Counted from the first letter of the stretch, positions 15,242-23,310 are shown. The stretch is DNA of 32,602 nt from Candidatus Uhrbacteria bacterium (GCA_943359525.1 CALRHV010000010.1:1-32602); one strand, 5' to 3'. The notes: generated from the sequence alone by a model not told the origin. Numbers and translations are program-made.

Positions 15242-15258
15242 GACGAATAATTGATCAA

Positions 15259-17346
15259 TTATTTTCCCGTCCGTGCTTCGACAATTGTCTTTGCCACATT
15301 GTTTGGCACTTCCATGTACTGACCGAACTCCATGGAGTAGCTTGCTCTGCCCTGGGTCATCGATCGGAGTGATGTAGAGTAGCCGAACATTTCTGCGAGA
15401 GGAACAAGGGCCTTTACGAACTTGATGTTTCCGCGGTCTCCCATTTCCAGGATTTGTCCGCGCTTTCCGTTCAAGTCGCCCACGACGGATCCCATGAACT
15501 CGTCTGGAGTAACCGCTTCCACTTTCATCATTGGCTCAAGCAATACTGGCTTTGCTTCCTTGACGGCAGCTTGGAATGCCATGCTTCCTGCCATTTTGAA
15601 GGCTGCTTCGTTGGAGTCCACGTCGTGGTAGCTTCCGTCGAATACAGTAACTTTGATGTTGATGAGTGGGAACCCTGCAATCGCACCGCGGTCCATAGAT
15701 TCACGAGCGCCTTTTTCAATTGCTGGAATGTATTCGCGAGGGATGCTTCCGCCCTTTGTTTCTTCAAAGAACTCGAAGTTCTTTGCATCTTCCCCGGTAG
15801 CTGGCTCCACACGCAACCAACAATGTCCGTACTGACCACGTCCACCAGATTGCTTGATGTATTTTCCTTCACCTTCAGCTTCAGCACGAATCGTTTCGCG
15901 GTAGGCTACCTGCGGGCGACCAACGTTCGCTTCCACACCGTATTCGCGCTTCATGCGGTCCACCATAATTTCCAAGTGGAGTTCTCCCATTCCAGCGATA
16001 ATCGTCTGGTTGGAATCTGGATCTGTGTGCACGTGGAATGTTGGGTCTTCTTCCTTAAGCTTCTGAAGTGCCATGCCCATCTTTTCCTGATCGCTCTTCG
16101 TTTTTGGTTCAAGTGCCTGAGAAATAACAGGCTCAGGGAACGTAATCGATTCAAGCACTACCGGATGATCTGCGTCACAAAGCGTGTGGCCTGTTGTTGT
16201 GCTCTTCAAGCCAACGGCTGCAGCGATTTCTCCAGCGAACACCTCCTCTACGTCCTCGCGGCTGTTTGCGTGCAAACGAACGATGCGAGAAATACGCTCT
16301 TTTTCACCGGTTGCAGAGTTCAATACGTATGTTCCAGCCTTTACCGACCCTGAGTACACACGGAAGAACGCAAGCTTTCCCACAAATGGATCTGCTGCAA
16401 TCTTGAACGCGAGCGCCGCAAATGGAGCGCTGTCTTTTGGTGGACATTCAATAAGAATGTCATGATCATCTGGATCAAAACCACTGATTGGTGGGACGTC
16501 CAACGGCGACGGCAAGTAGTCGACAACTGCGTCAAGCATCTGTTGAACACCTTTATTCTTGAGAGCGGAGCCACAAAGAATTGGGAAAATTTTCAACGAG
16601 ACAACGCCCTTGCGAAGCGCAACCTTCAGTTCTGGCACTGGAATTTCTTCACCAGCGAAGAACCGGTCGAGCAAGGCCTCGTCTTCTGCGACGATAGCCT
16701 CAACCAAATTCTTACGATATTCCTCAGTCTTTTCTTTATACTCTTCTGGGACTTCAATTTCATCCACAACCTTTCCCATGTCGTCCTTGTAAATGAATGC
16801 CTTACGCAACAACAAGTCGATAATACCAACGAAATCACTCTCAACGCCGATTGGCAATTGAATTGGGTATGCATTTGGTGCCAAGCGCTTGCGAATAGAA
16901 TCGACGTCCTTGTAGAAGTCGGCGCCAGTACGGTCGAGCTTGTTGATGAAACATACGCGAGGAACATGGTACTTGTCGGCCTGGTGCCAAACCGTTTCAG
17001 ACTGTGGTTCTACGCCAGCAACACCGTCGAACACCGTTACGCCACCGTCGAGCACGCGAAGTGAGCGCTCCACCTCCACGGTGAAGTCCACGTGTCCAGG
17101 GGTATCGATGATGTTAATGCGATGATCCTTCCAGAAACATGTGGTCGCAGCAGCCGTAATGGTGATTCCACGTTCCTGCTCCTGTTCCATCCAGTCCATG
17201 GTTGCCTCACCTTCATGCACTTCACCAATTTTGTGTTTCTTTCCAGTGTAATACAACACGCGCTCCGTTGTGGTGGTTTTTCCCGCATCGATGTGCGCAA
17301 TGATTCCGATGTTCCGAACCCGTTCCAATGGATAATCACGGTTCAT
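15259..17346 (-). CDS. fusA: Elongation factor G
   Basis: EF-G is the translocase GTPase, also used with RRF in ribosome recycling. The 695-residue product has normal length. The G-domain motifs are AHIDAGKT (17-24), DTPGH (81-85) and NKLD (135-138). Later domains include the [33 protein letters not shown] block and [19 protein letters not shown] near the end. The track start at 17475 runs through the palindromic element and is rejected; the ATG at 17344-17346 gives the family N-terminus [22 protein letters not shown]. It is the last gene of the rpsL-rpsG-fusA unit. Confidence 0.98.
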   Translation of the reverse strand: MNRDYPLERVRNIGIIAHIDAGKTTTTERVLYYTGKKHKIGEVHEGEATMDWMEQEQERGITITAAATTCFWKDHRINIIDTPGHVDFTVEVERSLRVLDGGVTVFDGVAGVEPQSETVWHQADKYHVPRVCFINKLDRTGADFYKDVDSIRKRLAPNAYPIQLPIGVESDFVGIIDLLLRKAFIYKDDMGKVVDEIEVPEEYKEKTEEYRKNLVEAIVAEDEALLDRFFAGEEIPVPELKVALRKGVVSLKIFPILCGSALKNKGVQQMLDAVVDYLPSPLDVPPISGFDPDDHDILIECPPKDSAPFAALAFKIAADPFVGKLAFFRVYSGSVKAGTYVLNSATGEKERISRIVRLHANSREDVEEVFAGEIAAAVGLKSTTTGHTLCDADHPVVLESITFPEPVISQALEPKTKSDQEKMGMALQKLKEEDPTFHVHTDPDSNQTIIAGMGELHLEIMVDRMKREYGVEANVGRPQVAYRETIRAEAEGEGKYIKQSGGRGQYGHCWLRVEPATGEDAKNFEFFEETKGGSIPREYIPAIEKGARESMDRGAIAGFPLINIKVTVFDGSYHDVDSNEAAFKMAGSMAFQAAVKEAKPVLLEPMMKVEAVTPDEFMGSVVGDLNGKRGQILEMGDRGNIKFVKALVPLAEMFGYSTSLRSMTQGRASYSMEFGQYMEVPNNVAKTIVEARTGK

Positions 17347-17364
17347 AATATAAAATGATTTTAC

Positions 17365-17489
17365 AGAGGGCTTCTCAGTTGCGACGAGTTTGGGTGCGCG
17401 GCAAGGAAAGTTTCCGAGACGTACTTCATGGTACGTTGAGGAAATTTCCGATGGCGCAAGCCCAAAATCGGCCAACTGAGGAAGCCTCT
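17365..17489. repeat. Large imperfect palindrome between rpsG and fusA (element A)
   Basis: Almost the whole spacer forms one inverted repeat. Outer arms AGAGGGCTTCTCAGTTG and CAACTGAGGAAGCCTCT flank an inner 40-bp stem with about 28 matched positions and a 6-base loop (TTCATG). Its minus-strand core (TTGGCCGATTTTGG ... CCAAACTCGTC) matches the plus-strand core of element B at 17965. The two elements are thus related copies in opposite orientation. Confidence 0.85.
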
Positions 17490-17955
17490 ATCGGGCGAGG
17501 TGAGCAAAAGCGCGGTTCGCCTCTGCCATTCGTTGTACGTCCAATTTCTTCTTCACCGCATCTCCTTCATTCTTGGATGCTGCAATCAACTCTTCTGCGA
17601 GCTTCTCGCACATTGGGCGACCCTTTTTTCCACGAGCAGCAACAAGGATCCAACGATATGCCAAGGCATAACGGCGATCGCCACGCACTGGCATTGGCAC
17701 CTGGTAGTTTGCACCACCAACGCGCTTGCTCTTCACTTCCACTGCTGGAGTGACGTTCTTAATTGCGGTGTCGAACACTTCCAATGGATCAGCCTTGGTT
17801 TCTTCGGCAATGATGTCGAATGCGTCGTACACAATTCCGCGAGCAATGGACTTCTTTCCACTTTCCATGACGTAATTGACTAACTTAGCAACCAAAACGC
17901 TCCCGTATTTTGCATCAGGAGCTAAGTTGCGCTTAGGAGCGGCTTTACCACGCAT
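17488..17955 (-). CDS. rpsG: Small ribosomal subunit protein S7
   Basis: S7 nucleates assembly of the 30S head and lies near the E site. The 155-residue product starts [30 protein letters not shown]. It has the signatures [29 protein letters not shown] and ends [20 protein letters not shown]. It is bracketed by two large palindromic elements instead of the usual short spacers, and its ATG is preceded directly by TATAAT with no SD. Confidence 0.97.
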   Translation of the reverse strand: MRGKAAPKRNLAPDAKYGSVLVAKLVNYVMESGKKSIARGIVYDAFDIIAEETKADPLEVFDTAIKNVTPAVEVKSKRVGGANYQVPMPVRGDRRYALAYRWILVAARGKKGRPMCEKLAEELIAASKNEGDAVKKKLDVQRMAEANRAFAHLAR

Positions 17956-17964
17956 ATTATATTG

Positions 17965-18088
17965 CGGATGAATCTATTTGGCCGATTTTGGACTTGCACC
18001 ATCGGAAACTCGCTCATCGTACCGTGAAGTACGTTTCGCGAGATTTCCTCGATGCGCATCCAAACTCGTCTCAAATATATTCATCCGG
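17965..18088. repeat. Large imperfect palindrome between rpsL and rpsG (element B)
   Basis: Outer arms GGATGAATCTATTTG and CAAATATATTCATCC (14 of 15 matched) enclose an inner stem ending CGTAC-N6-GTACG. The inner sequence is closely related to element A in reverse orientation, while the outer arms are unrelated in sequence though still self-complementary. Covariation of the outer arms suggests that the hairpin itself is maintained. Confidence 0.85.
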
Positions 18089-18096
18089 TAGTTATC

Positions 18097-18134
18097 GATA
18101 CTGTTCTTCCCACGTGGGTGTGGTACTCAGTATC
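18097..18134 (-). other. Hairpin just downstream of rpsL
   Basis: GATACTG and CAGTATC enclose a loop that contains the perfect palindrome CCCACGTGGG (18109-18118). There is no T run. It lies 20 bases after the rpsL stop on the minus strand and before element B. Confidence 0.5.
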
Positions 18135-18153
18135 ATTAAATTAATTCCGAACC

Positions 18154-18600
18154 TTATTTCTTTTTCGCTGCACCTGCCTTTCCTGCCTTCGGACGCTTGG
18201 TTCCGTACAAAGAACGGGAACGGTTGCGGCCCTCCACGCCTGCGGCGTCGTATCGGCCACGAACAATGTGATAACGCACACCTGGCAAGTCCTTCACGCG
18301 TCCACCACGGATCATGACGATCGAGTGTTCCTGAAGGTTGTGACCTTCTCCTGGAATATACGCGGTAACTTCCGTTCCGTTCGAAAGACGAACACGGGCG
18401 ATTTTACGCAAAGCCGAGTTTGGCTTCTTTGGGGTCATGGTAGTGACCTTCACACAGACGCCGCGCTTGAATGGAGCGCCACGGCGAAGGATGGTTTTCT
18501 TGCGGTGCAAGGAATCCAAGGTGTACTGCATGGCCGGCGAAGCACTCTTGTTCTTGGCTTTTGTGCGGCCCTTGCGAATTAACTGGTTGATTGTTGGCAT
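18154..18600 (-). CDS. rpsL: Small ribosomal subunit protein S12 with lineage-type insertion
   Basis: S12 is at the decoding centre. The 148-residue product has [20 protein letters not shown] with both lysines of the streptomycin-sensitive type, then [31 protein letters not shown]. Compared with the bacterial norm it has about 16 extra residues at 24-40 ([17 protein letters not shown]) before [10 protein letters not shown] recall a matching insertion in CPR bacteria. It is the first gene of its operon; the leader has a small hairpin (GTTCC-N6-GGAAC). Confidence 0.97.
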   Translation of the reverse strand: MPTINQLIRKGRTKAKNKSASPAMQYTLDSLHRKKTILRRGAPFKRGVCVKVTTMTPKKPNSALRKIARVRLSNGTEVTAYIPGEGHNLQEHSIVMIRGGRVKDLPGVRYHIVRGRYDAAGVEGRNRSRSLYGTKRPKAGKAGAAKKK

Positions 18601-18634
18601 AGTCGTGCGTTCCTCAACGGGAACACCCTGTTAA

Positions 18635-18662
18635 AAAGTAGCAAAAGCCTACCACAAGCCAA
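18635..18662 (-). promoter_or_regulatory. Possible promoter of rpsL
   Basis: On the minus strand TTGGCT, 16 bases, TACTTT. An alternative, TTGACC-17-TAGGCT, overlaps it. The leader before the ATG would be about 30 nt. Confidence 0.4.
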
Positions 18663-18704
18663 AAAATGGGTCAACGGATTATGACGAATGAGTCGTCTTT
18701 TTAG

Positions 18705-18732
18705 TTGACAAAATGCAAAAATCCTTTATATT
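18705..18732 (+). promoter_or_regulatory. Promoter of the 18755 gene
   Basis: A consensus TTGACA is followed after 16 bases by TATATT. TATTTT two bases on gives an 18-base spacer instead. The initiation point would fall in the palindrome at 18737-18751. Confidence 0.7.
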
Positions 18733-18736
18733 TTAT

Positions 18737-18751
18737 GTTACCAGAGGTAAC
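18737..18751 (+). promoter_or_regulatory. Palindromic operator at the start of the 18755 transcript
   Basis: GTTACC-AGA-GGTAAC is a perfect dyad just downstream of the -10 and ends three bases before the ATG. Its right half contains GAGGT, which can also serve as the SD, so a bound protein could affect both transcription and translation. Confidence 0.6.
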
Positions 18752-18754
18752 GAT

Positions 18755-19042
18755 ATGGCCTTTCGTTCTAACAAACCCTTCACACTTCAAGTCTCACTGT
18801 CCGAAACGCTGGACCGTGTTGTGACAGCACTCAAACAAGCGAACCCCACGATGAGCGACGAGGCGCTCTCAGAAGCCTGCGGATGGAAGGCGACAACGAT
18901 TCAACTATTCCGCGACAAACGTCGGTATCCCGGAGGATCGCATCTGAAAAATCTCGAATCCGCAATCGAGAACGGGCGAGTAAATGGCTCGGCCTCAGCC
19001 ATCTACGACATCCGTTGCATCCTCGAGCATCCCATCTTCTAG
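18755..19042 (+). CDS. Small putative helix-turn-helix protein
   Basis: The 95-residue product starts MAFRSNKPFTLQVSLSETLDRVVTAL. A helical segment, MSDEALSEACGWKATTIQLFRDKRRYPGGSHLKNLESAI, could be a helix-turn-helix (ALSEACGWKATTIQLF), but no named family was recognised. The ATG at 18755 is preferred to the track start (18713), which precedes the -10. The palindrome over its transcription start suggests autorepression if the protein does bind DNA. It has its own promoter and terminator and is divergent from rpsL. Confidence 0.7.
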   Translation: MAFRSNKPFTLQVSLSETLDRVVTALKQANPTMSDEALSEACGWKATTIQLFRDKRRYPGGSHLKNLESAIENGRVNGSASAIYDIRCILEHPIF

Positions 19043-19096
19043 GCCGCCGACCGACCGCTCACACGAAGAGTCGTCGCAAGGCGGCTTTTCTGTTTT
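19043..19096 (+). terminator. Terminator after the 18755 gene
   Basis: GCCGCC(GAC) pairs with GGCGGC across a long, partly paired loop, followed by TTTTCTGTTTT. It ends exactly where the first REP-like repeat begins. Confidence 0.7.
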
Positions 19097-19656
19097 CAAC
19101 CCTTAGGGTTGGTTAACGCTAAGGGTTGGCTGTTTCCGAAGATTTCCCTTATTTCTTGCTCATCAAGAACTGGATCGTGAATCAACCCTTGGTAGTGACG
19201 ATAGCTCGACCACGGATATTCAAGAAGCTTCGCGTGCTGGTCCATCTCGTCAATTGATACAAAAAGCTCTTTGGCGTTCATGTGAATATAATCGACGAGA
19301 CTATGCAGGTATATATCGTCCTCAATGACCTTTGCTTTAAACGTTGATTCAAACAATCGGCCGGACCGTTCATTACGAAGATTAAAGTATTTTGTATAAC
19401 TGTTACCGAATCGCTCCATAAATAACGAGACTCCCCCATCCTCCAACTGACGAAGAAGAAAATGAAAATGGTTTGGCATCAACGAATACGCAATAACAGC
19501 AACGTCATGTCGTCGATCGTCGAGGTTGTGCATGCTCCTGAGCACCGAAGCAAGAAAGCGCTCATAATCCGAAACATCTGAAAAGATATTCCGTTTATCC
19601 GTTCCTCGATTATAGACGTGATAGTAGCCGCCAGTTGAGAATTCGAGCAATCGCAT
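19096..19656 (-). CDS. REP-associated tyrosine transposase (RAYT, Y1/HUH family)
   Basis: The enzyme should be a single-strand endonuclease that mobilises REP sequences, related to IS200/IS605 TnpA. The 186-residue product starts MRLLEFSTGGYYHVYNRGTDKRNIF. It has the HUH motif in LMPNHFHFLLRQ (His63, His65) and candidate catalytic tyrosines at 87 and 90 (SYTKYFN). The usual RNERSGRLFESTFKAKVIEDDIYLHSLVDYIHMNA follows. The track start is a TTG at 19671; the ATG at 19656 is better. The last dozen residues are encoded by the left REP-like repeat. All motifs look intact. Confidence 0.92.
   Translation of the reverse strand: MRLLEFSTGGYYHVYNRGTDKRNIFSDVSDYERFLASVLRSMHNLDDRRHDVAVIAYSLMPNHFHFLLRQLEDGGVSLFMERFGNSYTKYFNLRNERSGRLFESTFKAKVIEDDIYLHSLVDYIHMNAKELFVSIDEMDQHAKLLEYPWSSYRHYQGLIHDPVLDEQEIREIFGNSQPLALTNPKG
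19097..19128 (+). repeat. REP-like repeat, left copy beside the RAYT gene
   Basis: The 32 bases start CAACCCTTAG and end CTAAGGGTTG, a perfect 10-bp inverted pair around 12 bases. It contains the stop codon and last codons of the transposase gene. Confidence 0.88.
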
Positions 19657-19668
19657 AGTTTGAATTTT

Positions 19669-19700
19669 CAACTCTTAGGGTTGGTCAACGCTAAGGGTTG
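19669..19700 (+). repeat. REP-like repeat, right copy beside the RAYT gene
   Basis: It is in the same orientation as the left copy, differing by CAACTCTTAG in the first arm and GGTCAACG in the loop. It lies 12 bases upstream of the transposase ATG and six bases after the site-2 protease stop. It may double as that gene's transcript end, since no other hairpin is seen there. Confidence 0.88.
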
Positions 19701-19706
19701 ACCGAC

Positions 19707-20387
19707 CTACCCTCCAAAATACACCCCCAACAACCCACCGCAGGATGTGCCGATCAGCTGATCGCAACCAAAATAGGATGCAAGTTGAATAAAGTAGAAC
19801 GGATCGTACGACGTCATGAGAGCAATCATCACGAGGATGAGCATGATTCGTGGACCATTAATTTGCAGCCAGCGCGCAAACCATTCGTAGCCAGTGCGAT
19901 ACGTGACGACATCGACGAGCTTTGATCCGTCCAGTGGATGCACAGGAATAAGGTTGAACACCAAAAGTAAAAGGTTCACAAGAACAGAAAGCACAAGGAA
20001 TGCGCCGAGCATTGTGTCCATGCGAACGACGCCGGTCTCCAAGAAGATTCGGAAGAGACCTGCGGCAACCACGGCCATGATGAAGTTCGAGATTGGCCCG
20101 GCCAACGCGATCATTAATCCGTCTTTCAGTGGTGATTTCAAATTTTGCGGATCGAATGGCACAGGCTTCGCCCAACCGAAACCAACGGTGACAAGCATGA
20201 GAAATCCCAACGGATCAATATGCGCTAGCGGATTCAACGTGAGCCGACCGAACTTTTCCGCCGTGTCGTCACCACGCCACTTCCCCACCAACGCATGAGC
20301 AAACTCGTGCACCGTGAGCGCGATAATCAACGCCGTCAGCCAGACGAACGCGAGCATTGGCATGGTGAAAAAAAGTTGGAGAAGCAT
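19707..20387 (-). CDS. Site-2 protease family (M50) membrane metalloprotease
   Basis: A polytopic intramembrane zinc protease of 226 residues. The zinc site is HEFAH (27-31) in the first membrane helix, with NLIPVHPLDG (145-154) as the third-ligand motif. About five hydrophobic segments are visible. There is no PDZ domain, so it is of the short type found widely in CPR and related to Rip/SpoIVFB-like enzymes. Its substrate is unknown. It starts 15 bases after murA and is likely co-transcribed with it. Confidence 0.92.
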   Translation of the reverse strand: MLLQLFFTMPMLAFVWLTALIIALTVHEFAHALVGKWRGDDTAEKFGRLTLNPLAHIDPLGFLMLVTVGFGWAKPVPFDPQNLKSPLKDGLMIALAGPISNFIMAVVAAGLFRIFLETGVVRMDTMLGAFLVLSVLVNLLLLVFNLIPVHPLDGSKLVDVVTYRTGYEWFARWLQINGPRIMLILVMIALMTSYDPFYFIQLASYFGCDQLIGTSCGGLLGVYFGG

Positions 20388-20402
20388 ATTCTAAGTCGAT
20401 CA

Positions 20403-21698
20403 TTATGACGCGGTCACGTTCGCCCCGACAGCCTTCAATTTGCCATACAGATCCTCATACCCGCGTTCGAGGTGTTCGAATCCGCTGAGCGTCGATTCTC
20501 CTTCGGCGACAAGTGCCGCGATGACGCAGGCCAAACCAGCACGAATATCGAGAAGTTCGGTAGTGACGGCGTGCAACGGCGTTGGACCTTTAATGATCGC
20601 GGAGTGTTTGTGGTTGTGATCCTTAAACCGGCAGACAACCTCGCCAAGACACGTGTCGAACAACGTGATATCTGCGCCCATCTCCTTCAACACATCGGTG
20701 TATCCGAATCGCTCCTCGTACACCGTTTCATGAATCACCGACGTGCCTTCCGCTTGTGTCATCGCCACAAGGAACGGCTGTTGCCAATCCGTCATGAATC
20801 CAGGATGCGTGTCGGTTTCGATTTGGATTCCTTTGTACTTCGCCGCGCCTTTGAACAGGATTCCATTATCACGGACCTCATAATCGCCGCCGATGAGACG
20901 AACCGCATTCAAAAATGTCACCATGTCGCGATGGACGGCACCTTCGCAGAAGATCTCTCCGCGTGTTGCCAACGCCATGCTTGCGAAGCTTGCGGCTTCC
21001 ATACGATCCGCAACCACTGTGTGTTCACAGCCATGCAATTTTTCTACTCCGATGATTTCAATATGACGACCAGCGCCGAGTTCGACGATTGCGCCCATCT
21101 TCTGGAGCATCATGATAAGTTCGATGATTTCTGGCTCGATCGCAGCGTTCTTGATGACCGTTCGACCCTTTGCGAGCACGCCAGCAAACAGTGCGGTCTC
21201 GGTCGATCCAACCGATGGATACGGCAAATCGATGATCGCACCCTTTAACCCATTTGGCGCCTTTGCGTGATAGCCCTCAGCATCGATTTCAATGATGGCG
21301 CCCATCTTTTCCAAAGTATCGATATGAAAATTGACGGGACGTGGACCGATCTTATCGCCACCGAGCGATGGCACGAATGCTTCACCGGTGCGATGAAGCA
21401 GTGGGGCAAGCGCCAAAATCGCGAGACGGTTCTTGCGTGATAACAACATCGCCGACGACGAGCCGATCGTTGCGACACGAATCGTCAATGTATGATCGAC
21501 GAGATCGGTTGTGGCTCCGAGCGTGGTGACGAGCTCACGAGCGATCTCCGATTCTTTCTGAAGCGGAATATTATGCAAAATCACTTCCCCGTCCGTCAGC
21601 AAGCTGGCAATAATCATTTTTGATGCCGCATTTTTTGCCCCCGCGATCTTCACCGATCCTTTCAAAGGTTTCCCGCCAACGATTTTCATCATGTTCAT
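20403..21698 (-). CDS. murA: UDP-N-acetylglucosamine 1-carboxyvinyltransferase, Asp115 type
   Basis: MurA transfers enolpyruvate from PEP to UDP-GlcNAc, the first committed step of peptidoglycan synthesis. The 431-residue product has the AGAKNAA motif (Lys22, Asn23) and LGGDKIGPRPVNFH, where E. coli has GGCTIGARPVDLH. The usual Cys115 is therefore Asp115, a change known in other bacteria to give intrinsic fosfomycin resistance while keeping activity. Later blocks such as TDWQQPFLVAMTQAEG and DIRAGLACVIAAL are intact. Three Met codons compete at the start (21698, 21692 and 21689). The promoter gives almost no leader. Confidence 0.96.
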   Translation of the reverse strand: MNMMKIVGGKPLKGSVKIAGAKNAASKMIIASLLTDGEVILHNIPLQKESEIARELVTTLGATTDLVDHTLTIRVATIGSSSAMLLSRKNRLAILALAPLLHRTGEAFVPSLGGDKIGPRPVNFHIDTLEKMGAIIEIDAEGYHAKAPNGLKGAIIDLPYPSVGSTETALFAGVLAKGRTVIKNAAIEPEIIELIMMLQKMGAIVELGAGRHIEIIGVEKLHGCEHTVVADRMEAASFASMALATRGEIFCEGAVHRDMVTFLNAVRLIGGDYEVRDNGILFKGAAKYKGIQIETDTHPGFMTDWQQPFLVAMTQAEGTSVIHETVYEERFGYTDVLKEMGADITLFDTCLGEVVCRFKDHNHKHSAIIKGPTPLHAVTTELLDIRAGLACVIAALVAEGESTLSGFEHLERGYEDLYGKLKAVGANVTAS

Positions 21699-21708
21699 AG
21701 ATGGGGAA

Positions 21709-21737
21709 AGTGTAGTCGAAAATCAAAAAAAACGAAA
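21709..21737 (-). promoter_or_regulatory. Possible promoter of murA
   Basis: On the minus strand a TACACT -10 is preceded, 17 bases up, by the weak -35 TTTCGT. The -10 ends 10 bases before the ATG. The surrounding GACTACACT is repeated at the ndk promoter, which strengthens the call. Confidence 0.55.
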
Positions 21738-21765
21738 CGCGACCCAGGATTTCTCCCAGGCCGCG
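21723..21765 (-). terminator. Terminator after the 507-aa unknown gene
   Basis: On the minus strand CGCGGCCTGGGA pairs imperfectly (with G-U pairs) with TCCTGGGTCGCG, and TTTCGTTTTTTTT follows. It overlaps the upstream part of the murA promoter. Confidence 0.75.
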
Positions 21766-21786
21766 CGTTGCGTCGTCTTTTTCTTT

Positions 21787-23310
21787 CTACTCGCCGATGT
21801 ACATACGAGCGTCGACTATCTCCCGCCCATCGCGCCGATACCAGCGCAACAGCGGGCCGTCGATCCGCAGCTGGAAGATGGCGTGTGCCGACTTCCCGAC
21901 CTCCTGCATCGAACGCCCTCGCTTTCCGAGCACGCACCATTGCCGCGCAACGTCACCCCGCTTCCGCGCGATCACGAACGTTTCCGACAGCCGCTCGTTC
22001 ACAATCAGGCTCTTCAAGTCCACGTCGTACTCTTCACTGAGCTCGACCGGGCCAGACATTCCCACGAATTCGTGACGACCAGCCTCGTTCCGCTCCATCA
22101 CGACTAGGGTACGCTTGAGTTTTCCGTGAAGCATATCCAGCCCCACGGCACAGAAGCCGCCCTCAATCACCTGGAACTTCTCGACGCTTCCGCTGAATTC
22201 CATGACGGGCCGCATGGTGCCATTACCAAGGTACTCGGCGACCTTCACGATTCCGCCGAACTCCTGGAAGAGCACGTACGGCTCGTGCACCGCGATGGGT
22301 GCTGCATGAAGCTTCGTCTCTGCTCCGCCGAATTCGTTCACGATCATCGTACCGTGTTCGCACAGCGCCCGCACCTTGGCGATGATCGCGCTGCCGTTTT
22401 CGATCTCCATCCGCACCGGATCAGATACGATGGCCCCGATCGCCAGCGGGACCTTTCCATTCGGAAAACCCACGACGAGTTGATCGTCGATCCGGAGGAA
22501 TACCACTCTGTTTGGCAACACGATTGGTGCCGAAATGTAGTGATGTGCCCCCGCGGACTGCCACACGAGCTTGCCATAACGAAGGACACGGAAGATGTAG
22601 GTGGCATCATCGCCTTCACCGAGCCGGAACACTACCGCAACCGTGTCGCTTGATTCCGCCACGGCGTGCACCGCTTGATCCGGGCGCATCGAGAATGAAC
22701 CGAGCGCGGTCCACGATGCCAGCACGTTGTGACGGTAGACGCCACCGTATTCAGTCAAGACGATCAATGATCCGTCTTGCGACGAGAGCAATGCGCCCTT
22801 CGGAGTTCCGTAGTCGGGACGAAATGGTTTAATCCCATCATCCGTCACGATGGATTCAGTCTCTTCGTTGTACCCGATGAACGGATTCCGCGAGAGCAGC
22901 TTCGTCGCCACGGTCGCTCCACTGAGCAGCCGAACCTGTCCATCGCCGTCCAGAAAGTGATCATACCTTCCGGTGCTCGGCAGGAACGGTCCGCCGTCGA
23001 GCTGGTCCACAAGGAGATTCTTTGGACCGAAATACGGACCAGAAGTCCAGTACCGATCGTCGTTCCGGACACCGTCCATGATGCAGCCGCAGACGTCACG
23101 CGGTACGCGAACCGAGTCCACGTTGACGTTCTTGGGAATGAGCTCGCCGAACTGACGTTCGAAGACCTCTCCGGGACGAAGCAGTCCCCACGGGTTCTCG
23201 ACAACCCGTTCCAACAGCTCCACGGGGAGATTCCCCGTTTCGACGTCGCGACAGATCTGACCGAGAACACCAGCGAGCCGCAGCCCGCTATTTTTTACCA
23301 ATCGTGACAT
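21787..23310 (-). CDS. Large beta-rich protein of unknown function
   Basis: The 507-residue product has no signal peptide or membrane helix, so it is probably cytoplasmic. From about residue 110 it is a run of short beta-strand segments with repeated hydrophobic pairs, such as GSLIVLTEYGGVYRHNVLASW, TYIFRVLRYGKLVWQSAG and PYVLFQEFGGIVKVAEYLG. This is compatible with a beta-propeller, though no known repeat signature is clear. The first 100 residues look globular and include RPGEVFERQFGELIPKNV. A strong SD (AGGGGAG) precedes the ATG. It has its own promoter and terminator. Confidence 0.85.
   Translation of the reverse strand: MSRLVKNSGLRLAGVLGQICRDVETGNLPVELLERVVENPWGLLRPGEVFERQFGELIPKNVNVDSVRVPRDVCGCIMDGVRNDDRYWTSGPYFGPKNLLVDQLDGGPFLPSTGRYDHFLDGDGQVRLLSGATVATKLLSRNPFIGYNEETESIVTDDGIKPFRPDYGTPKGALLSSQDGSLIVLTEYGGVYRHNVLASWTALGSFSMRPDQAVHAVAESSDTVAVVFRLGEGDDATYIFRVLRYGKLVWQSAGAHHYISAPIVLPNRVVFLRIDDQLVVGFPNGKVPLAIGAIVSDPVRMEIENGSAIIAKVRALCEHGTMIVNEFGGAETKLHAAPIAVHEPYVLFQEFGGIVKVAEYLGNGTMRPVMEFSGSVEKFQVIEGGFCAVGLDMLHGKLKRTLVVMERNEAGRHEFVGMSGPVELSEEYDVDLKSLIVNERLSETFVIARKRGDVARQWCVLGKRGRSMQEVGKSAHAIFQLRIDGPLLRWYRRDGREIVDARMYIGE

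Noticed and set aside
15454-16353. A 299-aa plus-strand ORF inside fusA
   Set aside because: It is an antisense shadow of the EF-G coding sequence, with no family resemblance.
17347-17475. N-terminal extension of EF-G in the ORF track
   Set aside because: The extra 43 residues are translated from the palindromic element and are not part of any EF-G; the family start is at 17346.
17955-17962. TATAAT immediately before the rpsG ATG as a -10 promoter element
   Set aside because: Transcription would start inside the gene, past the start codon, and no -35 is present; it is probably chance in an AT-rich junction.
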